Assembly: GCF_001571145.1 (NCBI RefSeq)
Contig: NZ_BCTF01000012.1
Location: 90,502 to 154,501 of the forward strand
DNA from: Hydrogenophaga flava NBRC 102514
Lineage (GTDB): Bacteria > Pseudomonadota > Gammaproteobacteria > Burkholderiales > Burkholderiaceae_C
Length of the DNA stretch: 64,000 bases
Direction of reading: 5' to 3'
Position numbers and translations under genes: made by a program
Notes under the pieces: generated by a model
Database searches by the model: none
What the model was told of the DNA's origin: nothing
Seen by the model: only the letters and a program-made list of their open reading frames with translations
Shown: piece after piece, positions 53,418 through 62,058 of the stretch
Numbering within the stretch: position 1 is the first letter of the stretch
Layout of the letters: every line of letters begins with the position of its first letter

Positions 53418-55812
53418 ATTGCTGGAAACGGTTGGGCTGGACGACTTCTTCACGCAGGTACTGGTATTTGGGCACATTGGCCTGGATGCTCTGCAAGGAG
53501 CTTCCGCCGACTTTCGAGAAGCCGTTGAACTCCAGCTGGAACAGGATGCGGCGGTCCGAGGTGGTCGAACTGGTCTGCAGGCGCTCCAGAACAACACGTC
53601 CCAGCCAGCAGCCTGCGTCGTATTCGAAACCAGCAATCACGTCGATGAGCTTGCGGTCCGGCATGCTGTAGTTCAGGCGTCCGACACCGTACCACTGGCC
53701 CGGCCCCAGGGCCCGTCCCGGCACCGGCTCGGGGGTGCGCCCCCAGATGCCGGACAGCGGCCACTGCCATCCCAGATCCAGCTGCTCGCTCACACCCTTC
53801 TGGATTCGGTAAGCCGCGCTGAGCACCTTGTAGGGTCCCGGCGTGTAGCGACCACCGATGGTGGTGCGGCGGGACTCGCTGGTCTTGGTGTTGTACTGCA
53901 CGTTGGCATCGAGCGACCACAGCGGGTCCCACTGCACCCGGGTCGACAGAAGGGTGTCGCTCAGGCGCTCCGTGACCGGTGCTCCGCCCGGCAGTGTCAC
54001 GTTCTGGTCGGCCAGCAGGGCCCGCTGGGCGACGCCCAGGCGCACCACCTCGGCCCCGGTCTCCGAGTCCAGCAAACGGGAGCTCACACCCACCGTCACC
54101 GCCCGGGTGTCGCTGATGCGGTCGTTGCCGCTGAAGGCATGTTCGGCAAACATGCTGGAGTAGTTGAAACTGCGCGCCGCAGAGTCGTAGTTCGGCAGAT
54201 CGCTCTGGTCGCGGAACGGTGTCCAGGTCGCAAAAGCCCGCGGCTCCAGGGTCTGGATGTAGCTTGTGCCGAGGAACTCGGTGGGTCGCTCGAACACGAG
54301 GCCGCTGTCGATGCTGATCGTCGGCACGGTGCGCGTGGCCGATACGTTGGACCCGGTCGTGTTGTCGTTGCTGTAGCGGGCCATGTGCACGCGCGCCTTG
54401 GGCATGACATACCAGCCCGGGGCCTGCCAGCGGCGCGCGATCTGGGCCACCGCCACCGAACGGTCGCCGCCGATTTCTTGCCCGGTTTTCACCCCTGAAC
54501 GCAGCACCGCACGTTCAAAGCGTGTCGCGTTGGTGCTCAGCGACAGGTCCCAGCCAGGTGTCCCGAACAGGGTCTGGTTGGGTTGCTCGTAGGAGAAGCC
54601 CACGGACGGCAGCCGGTCGAAAGGAGGCGTGATCGGCGCGTTCACGTCCTGCAGGGTCTGGTACCGGTACATGCCGGCGCTGACCGACCAGGGGCCCTTG
54701 CCCCAGCCCAGCCCGACCTCGTTGTACAGCAGGCGCGAGGTCAGCGAGGTGATCGTGCGCGGGAAGTCGCGCCAGTAGTTGTCGTCGCTGACCTTGTTGA
54801 GGTTCACCCTCAGTCCGATCGGGCTGCCGCCACCGATTGGACGGGTCAGCTGTTGGTTGTGGCGGTACGCCACCGCCCAGCGGTCGTCGTCGCGCAGCTT
54901 GTCCGAAGGCATGTAGGACGTGCGCAGGTTGCCGGTGTAACCGGGCTGCAGGTAACGGAACTCGCCCGACAGGTCCAGTCCGCGCTTGGTCATCAGCGTG
55001 GGCGTGACCGTGGCGTCGTAGTTGGGAGCGATGTTGAAGTAATAGGGCGTCGACAGCTCCACGCCGCTCTGCGTGCTGATGCTCAGGCTGGGTGGCAGGG
55101 CGCCAGTCTTGCGCTGATCCGACAGCGGGAAGCTCAGGATGGGCGCACCCAGGATGGGCACACCCATGAACTCGATCACGCCCGATTTGGCAATGCCCAC
55201 GTCCTCCACCCGGTCCAGCTCGATGGACGAGGCACGCACGATCCAGTCGGGCATCCAGGTCGAGCCCGGCGGCCGCGGACAGGTCGAATAGCGGCCGTCG
55301 TGCACCATGGTCCGGTCATCGCCCATGAAGTCGACACGCCGCGCATCGCCCTTGCCTTCGTTCTTCAGCAGCGAATACTCGGGCTTGTTGAAATGCCCCC
55401 AGTGGCTGTTGACGTTGACCTCGGCATCGGGTCCGGTGAAGCGGTCACCGTTGCGGTTGATGAGCACATTGCCCTGGGCCTTGGTCTCACCGGTGCGCTT
55501 GTCGTGTTCGATGCGGTCGGCGCGGATCACGGTGTCGTGCCGGCGCAGTTCGGCGCCGCCCTGCATGACCGTCACGCCGTCCATCTCGCCTTCCAGGCTC
55601 TCGCCCCAGATGAAGACGGGCAGTTGCTTGCGAACCTCCGTGGGCACTTGCTGGATCAGCGACTCGCCGGGCTTGAGCCGGATGGCGGCGGCGTCGGGCC
55701 CGGCACCGGTGTTCTGGGCCCAGGACGGAGCGCAGGCGCCGCCCAGTGCGAGCACGGCCAACGCCCCCTGCACAGCGCGCGCCAGGGTGGTGGGTTCCGG
55801 AAGTCGCGCCAT
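53410..55812 (-). CDS. lptD: LPS-assembly outer-membrane protein LptD
   Basis: Start MARLPEPTTLARAVQG at 55812 gives 800 aa with a signal peptide ending APSWAQ. The OstA-like jellyroll is at about 75-210 (IRADRIEHDKRTGETKAQGN), then a large barrel with GVELSTPYYFNIAPNYDAT. Two mature cysteines are visible, in STCPRPPG and DAGCWLG, giving one possible inter-domain disulfide where E. coli has two. It inserts LPS into the outer leaflet with LptE. It overlaps surA and is divergent from amgK. Confidence 0.95.
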   Translation of the reverse strand: MARLPEPTTLARAVQGALAVLALGGACAPSWAQNTGAGPDAAAIRLKPGESLIQQVPTEVRKQLPVFIWGESLEGEMDGVTVMQGGAELRRHDTVIRADRIEHDKRTGETKAQGNVLINRNGDRFTGPDAEVNVNSHWGHFNKPEYSLLKNEGKGDARRVDFMGDDRTMVHDGRYSTCPRPPGSTWMPDWIVRASSIELDRVEDVGIAKSGVIEFMGVPILGAPILSFPLSDQRKTGALPPSLSISTQSGVELSTPYYFNIAPNYDATVTPTLMTKRGLDLSGEFRYLQPGYTGNLRTSYMPSDKLRDDDRWAVAYRHNQQLTRPIGGGSPIGLRVNLNKVSDDNYWRDFPRTITSLTSRLLYNEVGLGWGKGPWSVSAGMYRYQTLQDVNAPITPPFDRLPSVGFSYEQPNQTLFGTPGWDLSLSTNATRFERAVLRSGVKTGQEIGGDRSVAVAQIARRWQAPGWYVMPKARVHMARYSNDNTTGSNVSATRTVPTISIDSGLVFERPTEFLGTSYIQTLEPRAFATWTPFRDQSDLPNYDSAARSFNYSSMFAEHAFSGNDRISDTRAVTVGVSSRLLDSETGAEVVRLGVAQRALLADQNVTLPGGAPVTERLSDTLLSTRVQWDPLWSLDANVQYNTKTSESRRTTIGGRYTPGPYKVLSAAYRIQKGVSEQLDLGWQWPLSGIWGRTPEPVPGRALGPGQWYGVGRLNYSMPDRKLIDVIAGFEYDAGCWLGRVVLERLQTSSTTSDRRILFQLEFNGFSKVGGSSLQSIQANVPKYQYLREEVVQPNRFQQYD

Positions 55813-56048
55813 GCGCGGCAGACGGGCGGGGCTGTTCAGGGAGGAGGAATCAGGTTTCAAGGCGGTGTGTGGCGAAACGGCCGTCTCTGATTTCGGTGGC
55901 ACATGCCCTGTCGCTATCGGTCGACCGGGCCTCGGACTGCCGGCGGAGGTGACCACCGGCAAGGGGGATTTGTAGAATCTCCGGCCATTATCCTATGCCT
56001 CCCGCCCGGCCCGCCAGCGTGCCGGCGCCTCCGTCTCCCCCCGCTTCC

Positions 56049-57140
56049 ATGACGCCGAACACCCCCGCAGTCACCTGGGCCGATCCGGCCCGCCACGCCG
56101 CCTTCGACCACTGGCTGCAAGGCCAGGCCACAGCCCAGGGCCTGCGCCCCGACACGCTGCGCCCGGCCTCGGCCGACGCGAGCTTCCGCCGCTACCTGCG
56201 CGTGGACACCGTGGACGGCGGCAGCCGCATCGTGATGGATGCGCCGCCCGACAAGGAAAACTGCCAGCCCTTCGTGCGCGTGGCGGGCCTGATGAAGGCC
56301 GCCGGCCTGCTGGTGCCCGACATCCTGGCCTGGGACGAACCCCAGGGCTTCATGCTGCTGCCCGATCTGGGCACGCAGACCATGATGGAGCGGATCGACG
56401 CCGACAACCCCCAGGCCAACCATGCGCGCTACCTGCAGGCGGTGGACACGCTGCTGGCCTGGCAGCTGGCCTCCAAGCCTGGAGAGCTGCCGCCCTACGA
56501 CGAGGCCCTGCTGCGCCGCGAGTTGCAGCTGTTCCCCGACTGGTACCTCGCACAGCACCGGCAGGTCAAGGTGGAAGGCGCCATCGCCACCACCCTGCAG
56601 AAAGCCTTCGACACCATCGTGGCGCGCAACCTGGCCGCACCCACGGTGCATGTGCACCGCGACTTCATGCCACGCAACCTGATGATCCCGGCCCAGCCCG
56701 GCAGCACACCTGCACAGCAGCTGGGCGTGCTGGACTTCCAGGACGCGGTGCACGGCCCGATCACCTACGACATCGCCAGCCTGATGCGCGACGCCTTCCT
56801 GACCTGGGAAGAAGACTTCGTCATCGACATCACCGTGCGCTACTGGGAAAAGGCCCGCAAGGCCGGGCTGATGGACTTCGAGGACTGGCACAGCGACTTC
56901 GGCGCCTTCTATCGCGCGGTCGAGTGGATGGGCCTGCAGCGCCATCTGAAGGTGGCCGGCATCTTCGCGCGCCTGACGCTGCGCGACGGCAAACCCAAGT
57001 ACCTGGCCGATGCGCCGCGCTTCATCGCCTACATCCGCGCCACCGCACACCGCTACCGGGAACTCGGCCCGCTGCTGAAACTGATCGACGAAGTGGAAGG
57101 CCTGCAGGCCGCCAGCGGCTTCGCCTTCGGCCGCGTCTGA
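56049..57140 (+). CDS. amgK: AmgK-like anomeric MurNAc/GlcNAc kinase
   Basis: From ATG 56049 the protein is 363 aa; 55995 is an alternative, adding 18 Pro/Ala residues. Aminoglycoside-phosphotransferase fold motifs are VHVHRDFMPRNLM (catalytic HxD with Asn) and LGVLDFQDAVHGPITYDIAS (metal DFQD and AmgK-type GP..YD). YRAVEWMGLQRHLKVAGIF is a family block. AmgK phosphorylates MurNAc/GlcNAc at C1 in peptidoglycan recycling. In Pseudomonas it pairs with MurU next to lptD; here lptD is the neighbour but the MurU-like gene is at 19535. A TAGAAT element lies at 55973-55978. Confidence 0.88.
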   Translation: MTPNTPAVTWADPARHAAFDHWLQGQATAQGLRPDTLRPASADASFRRYLRVDTVDGGSRIVMDAPPDKENCQPFVRVAGLMKAAGLLVPDILAWDEPQGFMLLPDLGTQTMMERIDADNPQANHARYLQAVDTLLAWQLASKPGELPPYDEALLRRELQLFPDWYLAQHRQVKVEGAIATTLQKAFDTIVARNLAAPTVHVHRDFMPRNLMIPAQPGSTPAQQLGVLDFQDAVHGPITYDIASLMRDAFLTWEEDFVIDITVRYWEKARKAGLMDFEDWHSDFGAFYRAVEWMGLQRHLKVAGIFARLTLRDGKPKYLADAPRFIAYIRATAHRYRELGPLLKLIDEVEGLQAASGFAFGRV

Positions 57141-57151
57141 GCCTTTCAAAC

Positions 57152-57874
57152 GTGCCCCGCTTTCACTGCCCCGTCCCGCTGAGCGCCGACGCCGAACTCG
57201 AACTGCCGGCCGCCGCGGCGCGCCACGTGCAGGTGCTGCGCCACCAGCCCGGCGATGCGATCACCCTGTTCAACGGGGAAGGCGGCCAGTGGTCTGCGAC
57301 CATCCTGCGCATGGGCCGCAGCGACGTGGCGGTGCAGGTCGTCGCGTTTGAAGACATCGAGCGCGAGCCGGCGCGGCGCGTGCACCTCGCCATGGGCATG
57401 CCGGCCAACGAGCGCATGGACTGGCTGGTGGAGAAGGCCGCCGAACTCGGCGTGGCCAGCCTGCAGCCCCTGCACACCGCGCACAGCGTGCTGCGCTTGA
57501 GCGGCGACCGTGCGACCAAGAAGCAGGGGCACTGGCAATCGGTCGCGGTCGCGGCCTGCGAGCAGTGCGGCGGCAACCGGGTGCCGACCGTAGCGCCCGT
57601 CGCCGACCTGGGCGCCTGGTTGCGTGGCAGCGAGAGCGTGGCCCCGCTGCGCTGCGTGCTCTCGCTGGCCGAGGGCTCACGCCCGCTGTCCGAGGTGCTG
57701 GATGGCCAGCCAGCCGGCACGCCCGTGCTGTTTCTCAGCGGCCCGGAAGGCGGGCTGTCCGCCCAGGAAGATGCCCTGGCCCGCACCGCGGGCTTCGTGC
57801 CCGTCACGCTGGGGCTGCGCATCCTGCGGGCGGAAACGGCGGCGCTCGCGGCGCTGGTGCAGGCGCTGGCCTGA
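57152..57874 (+). CDS. rsmE: 16S rRNA m3U1498 methyltransferase RsmE
   Basis: A GTG start at 57152, 11 bases after amgK, gives 240 aa. An N-terminal PUA-like part (RHVQVLRHQPGDAITLFNGE) is followed by a SPOUT domain. That domain has MPANERMDWLVEKAAELGVA, ACEQCGGNRVP, and the knot LFLSGPEGGLSAQE and LGLRILRAETAALAAL. It methylates U1498 of 16S rRNA using SAM. It is convergent with the esterase gene, with five bases between stops. Confidence 0.95.
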   Translation: MPRFHCPVPLSADAELELPAAAARHVQVLRHQPGDAITLFNGEGGQWSATILRMGRSDVAVQVVAFEDIEREPARRVHLAMGMPANERMDWLVEKAAELGVASLQPLHTAHSVLRLSGDRATKKQGHWQSVAVAACEQCGGNRVPTVAPVADLGAWLRGSESVAPLRCVLSLAEGSRPLSEVLDGQPAGTPVLFLSGPEGGLSAQEDALARTAGFVPVTLGLRILRAETAALAALVQALA

Positions 57875-57879
57875 GCCCG

Positions 57880-58782
57880 TCACTGGCGCGCGAAGAAATC
57901 CCAGATCTCGGCCGTCGCGTCCAGCGCCGACGAGCCTTTGCCCCCCAGCGCCTTGCGCCCGCCCGGCCAGGAGTGCCCGCCGGTGTCGGTGACACAGAGC
58001 CGGACTTCGGCACCGCCCTCACAACCAGGGCGCACCTCGCACACCACACCGGCTTGCTTGAGCACGGTCTCGGTGGGTCCCTTGCAGGCGTTCAGCCGGG
58101 CCCACTTGTCCACCGTGGCCGGCACGGAGACGAAGTCTGCGTGGGTATTCGAGGCGCTGCCCGATCCGCCGTTGAACAGCACGCGGTCGTCGTCCCTGGC
58201 GTGGATGTGAAACACCGGCACCGGCCGGCCTGGCCGACAGTCGGTGGTGCCGTCGGTGCCCGCCACGGCAGCGACAGCGCGGAACACATCGGACGCTCCG
58301 CAGGCCAGGCGGTAGCTCATCATCCCGCCGTTGGACATGCCGGTGGCAAAGACGCGCCGCGGGTCGACCGCCAGCCGGCGCTGCACCTCGACCACCACCG
58401 CGCGCAGGAAGCCCACATCGTCGCTGCCCCGGTCGCGCGCGGCCCCGCAACAGAGGCCGGCGTTCCAGGTGGCCAGCTTGCCGCCCAGGCGGCTGAAGCC
58501 GTTGGGAAACACCACGATCCAGCCACTGGCCTCGGACTGCGCGACCAGGCCATAGAGCCGGTCGCGGGCCATCACCTCCATGCTGCCACCGCCGCCGTGC
58601 AGGGCAAGCACCAGCGGCACCGGACGGTCCGCGCGGTAGTTCCTGGGCACATGCACGATGAAGCCACGCGTGCGTCCGCCGTGCTCCAGCGCAAGCTCGT
58701 GGCTGCCGGGGGCGAGTGTCTGCGCCGATGCAGGCAGCAGCAGCCCCAACAGACACCAGACGGTCAACCAACGCCGGAGCAT
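57880..58782 (-). CDS. Secreted esterase of the LpqC/PHB-depolymerase (CE1) family
   Basis: Start MLRRWLTVWCLLG at 58782 has GGAGG 5 bases upstream and gives 300 aa; a start at 58794 is possible. A signal peptide ends LPASAQ. The alpha/beta-hydrolase fold has VLALHGGGGSMEVM (oxyanion hole), nucleophile FATGMSNGGMMSYR, an acid in HARDDDRVLF, and GGHSWPGG with the catalytic histidine. Several cysteine pairs (GLCCGAA, NACKG, RPGCEGG, RLCVT) fit a secreted enzyme. Substrates could be polyhydroxybutyrate oligomers or feruloyl/acetyl esters; sequence does not decide. Confidence 0.88.
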   Translation of the reverse strand: MLRRWLTVWCLLGLLLPASAQTLAPGSHELALEHGGRTRGFIVHVPRNYRADRPVPLVLALHGGGGSMEVMARDRLYGLVAQSEASGWIVVFPNGFSRLGGKLATWNAGLCCGAARDRGSDDVGFLRAVVVEVQRRLAVDPRRVFATGMSNGGMMSYRLACGASDVFRAVAAVAGTDGTTDCRPGRPVPVFHIHARDDDRVLFNGGSGSASNTHADFVSVPATVDKWARLNACKGPTETVLKQAGVVCEVRPGCEGGAEVRLCVTDTGGHSWPGGRKALGGKGSSALDATAEIWDFFARQ

Positions 58783-58798
58783 CAATGCCTCCATCGTG

Positions 58799-59365
58799 TC
58801 ACTGGGCCGGTTTGGGAATCGCGGCCAGTTTCTCGACCAGCTCCTCCAGTGCTTCGTCGACCGCGTCGGTCGCAAAGCCGTAGAAATCGCCGCCAAAACC
58901 GCCCATGCCCTTGGAGTCGCTGTAGTCCTCGGTGGCCACCGCCTCGCCGGTGACGGCGTCCACCGCCTCGACCTTCACGGACACGGTGCCCTTTCCGGCG
59001 CCGAACATACCGCCGACCCAGCGCAGGGCCCGGTTGCCGGGGTCATAGTCCATGGCGATCTTCAGCCGCACAGCGCCAGCCAGCGGGCCGGGATCGGCAT
59101 CGGCCACGGTCAGGCCCTCGTCCTGCAGCTTCTTGCGGGTGGTCTGCGGCAGCTTCATCTCCAGGGTTTTCTTGTCTTCGAGCCGCTTCTCGTCGGGTTC
59201 GCTGTCAAGCAGCTTGACCACGATCTCGGTCACGAACGCCTGGGTGTATTTGCGGGGCGTTTCTTCCGGTTTGGCGTCGGCCGCCATCGCAGAAAACGAC
59301 GGGCCCGCCGTCATGAACGCCAACAGAATCAGTGCACCGGTGCGGCGCGTGCAGGCTGAAATCAC
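58799..59365 (-). CDS. Exported DUF4410-like protein
   Basis: A GTG start at 59365 with AGGAGG upstream gives 188 aa. A signal peptide covers MISACTRRTGALILLAF and ends near SAMAAD; no lipobox is clear. The domain shows IVVKLLDSEP, VRLKIAMDYDPGNRALRW, and GAGKGTVSVKVEAVDAVTGE, the alternating-strand pattern seen in DUF4410 proteins. A long C-terminal helix is rich in Glu (DEALEELVEKLAAI). Function is unknown. It lies 16 bases before the esterase gene and probably shares its transcript. Confidence 0.72.
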   Translation of the reverse strand: MISACTRRTGALILLAFMTAGPSFSAMAADAKPEETPRKYTQAFVTEIVVKLLDSEPDEKRLEDKKTLEMKLPQTTRKKLQDEGLTVADADPGPLAGAVRLKIAMDYDPGNRALRWVGGMFGAGKGTVSVKVEAVDAVTGEAVATEDYSDSKGMGGFGGDFYGFATDAVDEALEELVEKLAAIPKPAQ

Positions 59366-59458
59366 ATGTCCTCCTGGTTGTTGCGAAGCCCTCCGGTCGG
59401 GGCGGCGACATCGTACAGGCCTCTGTTGACACACAAGCCCTTGTATAAACGCCGACTT

Positions 59459-60634
59459 ATGAACAAAAACCTCTGGCTGCTGGCCGCCGCGCAAGGCCTG
59501 TTCCTGACCAACAACGTGGTCTTCATCGCCATCAACGGGCTGGTAGGGCTCTCGCTGGCCCCGCTGGGCTGGATGGCCACGCTGCCGGTGATGGGCTATG
59601 TGGTCGGTGGCGCGCTGTCCACGCCCCTGGTGGCGCGCACCCAGAGCACCTTCGGCCGCCAGGGCTCGTTCCAGATCGGCCTGCTGGTCGCCCTGGGTTC
59701 TGCCCTGCTGTGCTGGTGGGCCGCGATGGACCGCAACTTCTGGATACTGGTGGCGGCCACGGTGATTGCCGGCTACTACAGCGCCAACGGCCAGCTCTAC
59801 CGCTTCGCCGCGGCCGAACTGGCGGCGCCCGACTACCGCGAGAAGGCAGTGTCGCTGGTGCTGGCCGGCGGCCTGGTGGGTGCGGTGCTCGGTCCCAACC
59901 TGGCCAGCCGCACGCGCAACCTGCTGGAGGTGCCGTTCGCGGGCGCCTACCTCGCGCTGGCGGTGGTGGCGCTGGTCTCGATGGCGGTGATGGCCTTCAT
60001 GAAGTTCCCGCCGCTGCCGCCGAAGAAGGCCAACGCCGACACCGGCCGGCCGCTGTCGGAGATCATGAAGCAGCCCGTCTTCATCGTGGCCGCGGCAGGC
60101 GCAGCGCTGGGCTACGGCGTGATGAACCTGCTGATGGCCGCCACGCCGCTGGCAATGCAGGTCTGCGGCTTCGAGTTCGACGACGCCGCGCTGGTGCTGG
60201 AGTGGCACGTGATCGGCATGTTCGCGCCCGGCTTCTTCACCGGCCACCTGATCAAGCGCTTCGGCGTGCTGACCATCATGGGCGTGGGGGTGCTGCTGAA
60301 CGCGGCCTGCATCGCCATCGCGCTCACCGGTGTGGACCTGCACCAGTTCCTGATTGCGCTGTTCCTGCTGGGCGTGGGCTGGAACTTCCTGTTCACCGGC
60401 AGCACCACGCTGTCGCTGCAGGCCTACAGACCTGAGGAAAAAGACCGCGCACAGGCCGCCATCAACTTCTTCGTTTTTGCCACCATGGCGGTCACCTCGT
60501 TCGCCTCCGGCGCCCTCGTCACCACCCAGGGCTGGGCCCTGCTGAACCTGGGTTCGCTGGCGCCCGTGGCCCTCACCGGGGTGGCGCTGGGCTGGCTTGC
60601 CTGGCTCCGTCGCGCGGCACACAATCCGGCCTGA
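59459..60634 (+). CDS. Major facilitator superfamily transporter
   Basis: Start MNKNLWLLAAAQG at 59459 gives 391 aa and twelve predicted membrane helices, e.g. GWMATLPVMGYVVGGALSTP, FWILVAATVIAGYYSANGQ, and LVLAGGLVGAVLGPNLASR. The central cytoplasmic loop (KFPPLPPKKANADTGR) separates the two six-helix halves. YRPEEKDRAQAAINFFVF is near the C-terminal half end. The Substrate is unknown. It is divergent from the DUF4410-like gene and 49 bases ahead of the YidB-like gene. Confidence 0.9.
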   Translation: MNKNLWLLAAAQGLFLTNNVVFIAINGLVGLSLAPLGWMATLPVMGYVVGGALSTPLVARTQSTFGRQGSFQIGLLVALGSALLCWWAAMDRNFWILVAATVIAGYYSANGQLYRFAAAELAAPDYREKAVSLVLAGGLVGAVLGPNLASRTRNLLEVPFAGAYLALAVVALVSMAVMAFMKFPPLPPKKANADTGRPLSEIMKQPVFIVAAAGAALGYGVMNLLMAATPLAMQVCGFEFDDAALVLEWHVIGMFAPGFFTGHLIKRFGVLTIMGVGVLLNAACIAIALTGVDLHQFLIALFLLGVGWNFLFTGSTTLSLQAYRPEEKDRAQAAINFFVFATMAVTSFASGALVTTQGWALLNLGSLAPVALTGVALGWLAWLRRAAHNPA

Positions 60635-60683
60635 ACCGGCCCCGGTCGGCGCCGGACGCCACGCATTCGCAAGGAGAGCTCGC

Positions 60684-61190
60684 ATGGGACTGTTGGATTC
60701 ACTGGTGGGCGCGGCCACGAACGCCGCCTTCGGGGGACAGCAGAACAGCCAGCCGGCACAGGGCGGCCCTGGTGGTCTGGACCCGCAGCTGCTGATCGGA
60801 CTGATCGGCGTGCTGATGAACAACGCCGGAGGGCTCTCGGGCATCCTGGCCAAGCTGCAGCAGGCGGGCCTGGGAGATGCCGCCTCTTCCTGGGTCGGCA
60901 CGGGGGCCAACCAGCCGGTCTCGCCCGACGCGCTGGGCAGCGCCCTGGGCCCGGACCTGATGGACATGATCGCCCGCCAGCTCGGGGGCAACCAGCAGCA
61001 GGCCGCCGGCACCATGGCCGACCTGCTGCCCGGCCTGATCGACCAGCTCACCCCCCAGGGGCAGGTGCCGTCGGACAACGGCCTGGACGCCCTCGGTGCG
61101 CTGCTCGGCGGCGGTCAGCGCGGTGGCGCTGGTGGGCTGGATGCAGGCGACCTCATGGGCATGCTCGGCGGCCTGATGGGCCGGCGCTGA
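60684..61190 (+). CDS. YidB/DUF937-family protein
   Basis: AAGGAG lies 7 bases before the ATG at 60684, and the protein is 168 aa. The N-terminus GLLDSLVGAATNAAFGGQQ is typical of YidB. Its middle has LAKLQQAGLGDAASSWVGTG, NQPVSPDALGSALGP and IARQLGGNQQQAAGTMADLL, matching DUF937 helices. A Gly/Met-rich tail follows (GDLMGMLGGLMGRR). There is no signal peptide. Function is unknown. Its stop is three bases from the stop of the convergent hydrolase gene. Confidence 0.9.
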   Translation: MGLLDSLVGAATNAAFGGQQNSQPAQGGPGGLDPQLLIGLIGVLMNNAGGLSGILAKLQQAGLGDAASSWVGTGANQPVSPDALGSALGPDLMDMIARQLGGNQQQAAGTMADLLPGLIDQLTPQGQVPSDNGLDALGALLGGGQRGGAGGLDAGDLMGMLGGLMGRR

Positions 61191-61193
61191 GCC

Positions 61194-62045
61194 TCAGGCC
61201 GGAATGTGCGCGTCGAGCCAGGCGCGCAGTTCGGCGTACACCGCCGACGGGTCGGACTCGTTGAAGATTTCGTGGAACAGCCCGTCGAAGCGGCGGCTGT
61301 GCACCAGCCCCTTCGGGGCGACCGCCGCAAAGGCGCGGCTGCCTTCGGGCCGCACCAGCCGGTCTGAGCCGGCGTACATCAGCAGCGTGGGCACGGTCCA
61401 GGTCGGCGCGGCCGCCACCACACGCGGGCCGTTGCTGTCGATGAAGCGGGCCAGCCGCGCCGAAATGCGGTTGTGCACCAGCCGGTCGCGCTGGTAGGCC
61501 GCCACCTGCGCCGGATCGTGGGAGATGCCGCGCGGGTCCAGCCCGTTGGGCACGGCGAGGTCGGGCGCCCAGCGGTAGAGCAGCCGGGTCAGCAGGCGCT
61601 GGAATGCGCTCATGCCGGTGTCCAGCGCGGGCGACGAGAGCACCAGGGCATCCACCGGCTCGATGCCGCGCTGCACGAAGGTGGAGGCCACCAGGCCGCC
61701 CATGCTGTGGCCCAGCAGCACCAGGGGGCAGGCCCATGGCTCGGCGATGTGCCGGCGTGTGTCGTCCACCAGTTCCTGCAGATCGGCCAGCAGGTCGTCG
61801 TCGTCCGACAGCACCCCGCGGTCACCGCCCGAGTCGCCGTGGCCGCGCTGGTCGTACGCGCGCACGCTGAAGCCCCATTCGTTCAGACGCTCCGCCACCG
61901 CGTCGTAGCGCCAGGCGTGTTCGCCCAGCCCGTGCACGATGAGCACCACGGCCCGCGGCCGCTGCCGCGACGGCAGGGGCCAGTCGTAGAGCGCGATGTT
62001 CAGGCCGTCGCGCAGGGTGAAGGGCGCCTGGGTGGTGTCGGACAT
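61194..62045 (-). CDS. Alpha/beta hydrolase, monoacylglycerol-lipase-like
   Basis: This 283-aa cytoplasmic serine hydrolase has VVLIVHGLGEHAWRYDAVAE (oxyanion region), YDQRGHGDSGGDRG, and nucleophile elbow VLLGHSMGGLVAS. The catalytic acid lies in MYAGSDRLVRPEGS, and the histidine in FDGLFHEIFNES. The arrangement is that of Hydrolase_4/monoglyceride lipases, which cleave acylglycerols or lysophospholipids. It begins 13 bases after the M20 peptidase stop, so both are in one minus-strand unit. Confidence 0.9.
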   Translation of the reverse strand: MSDTTQAPFTLRDGLNIALYDWPLPSRQRPRAVVLIVHGLGEHAWRYDAVAERLNEWGFSVRAYDQRGHGDSGGDRGVLSDDDDLLADLQELVDDTRRHIAEPWACPLVLLGHSMGGLVASTFVQRGIEPVDALVLSSPALDTGMSAFQRLLTRLLYRWAPDLAVPNGLDPRGISHDPAQVAAYQRDRLVHNRISARLARFIDSNGPRVVAAAPTWTVPTLLMYAGSDRLVRPEGSRAFAAVAPKGLVHSRRFDGLFHEIFNESDPSAVYAELRAWLDAHIPA

Positions 62046-62058
62046 GGGCGGCGCGGCC

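Noticed and set aside
59426..59449. TTGACA and TATAAA hexamers before the MFS gene
   Set aside because: The spacer is only 12 bases, too short for a sigma70 promoter.
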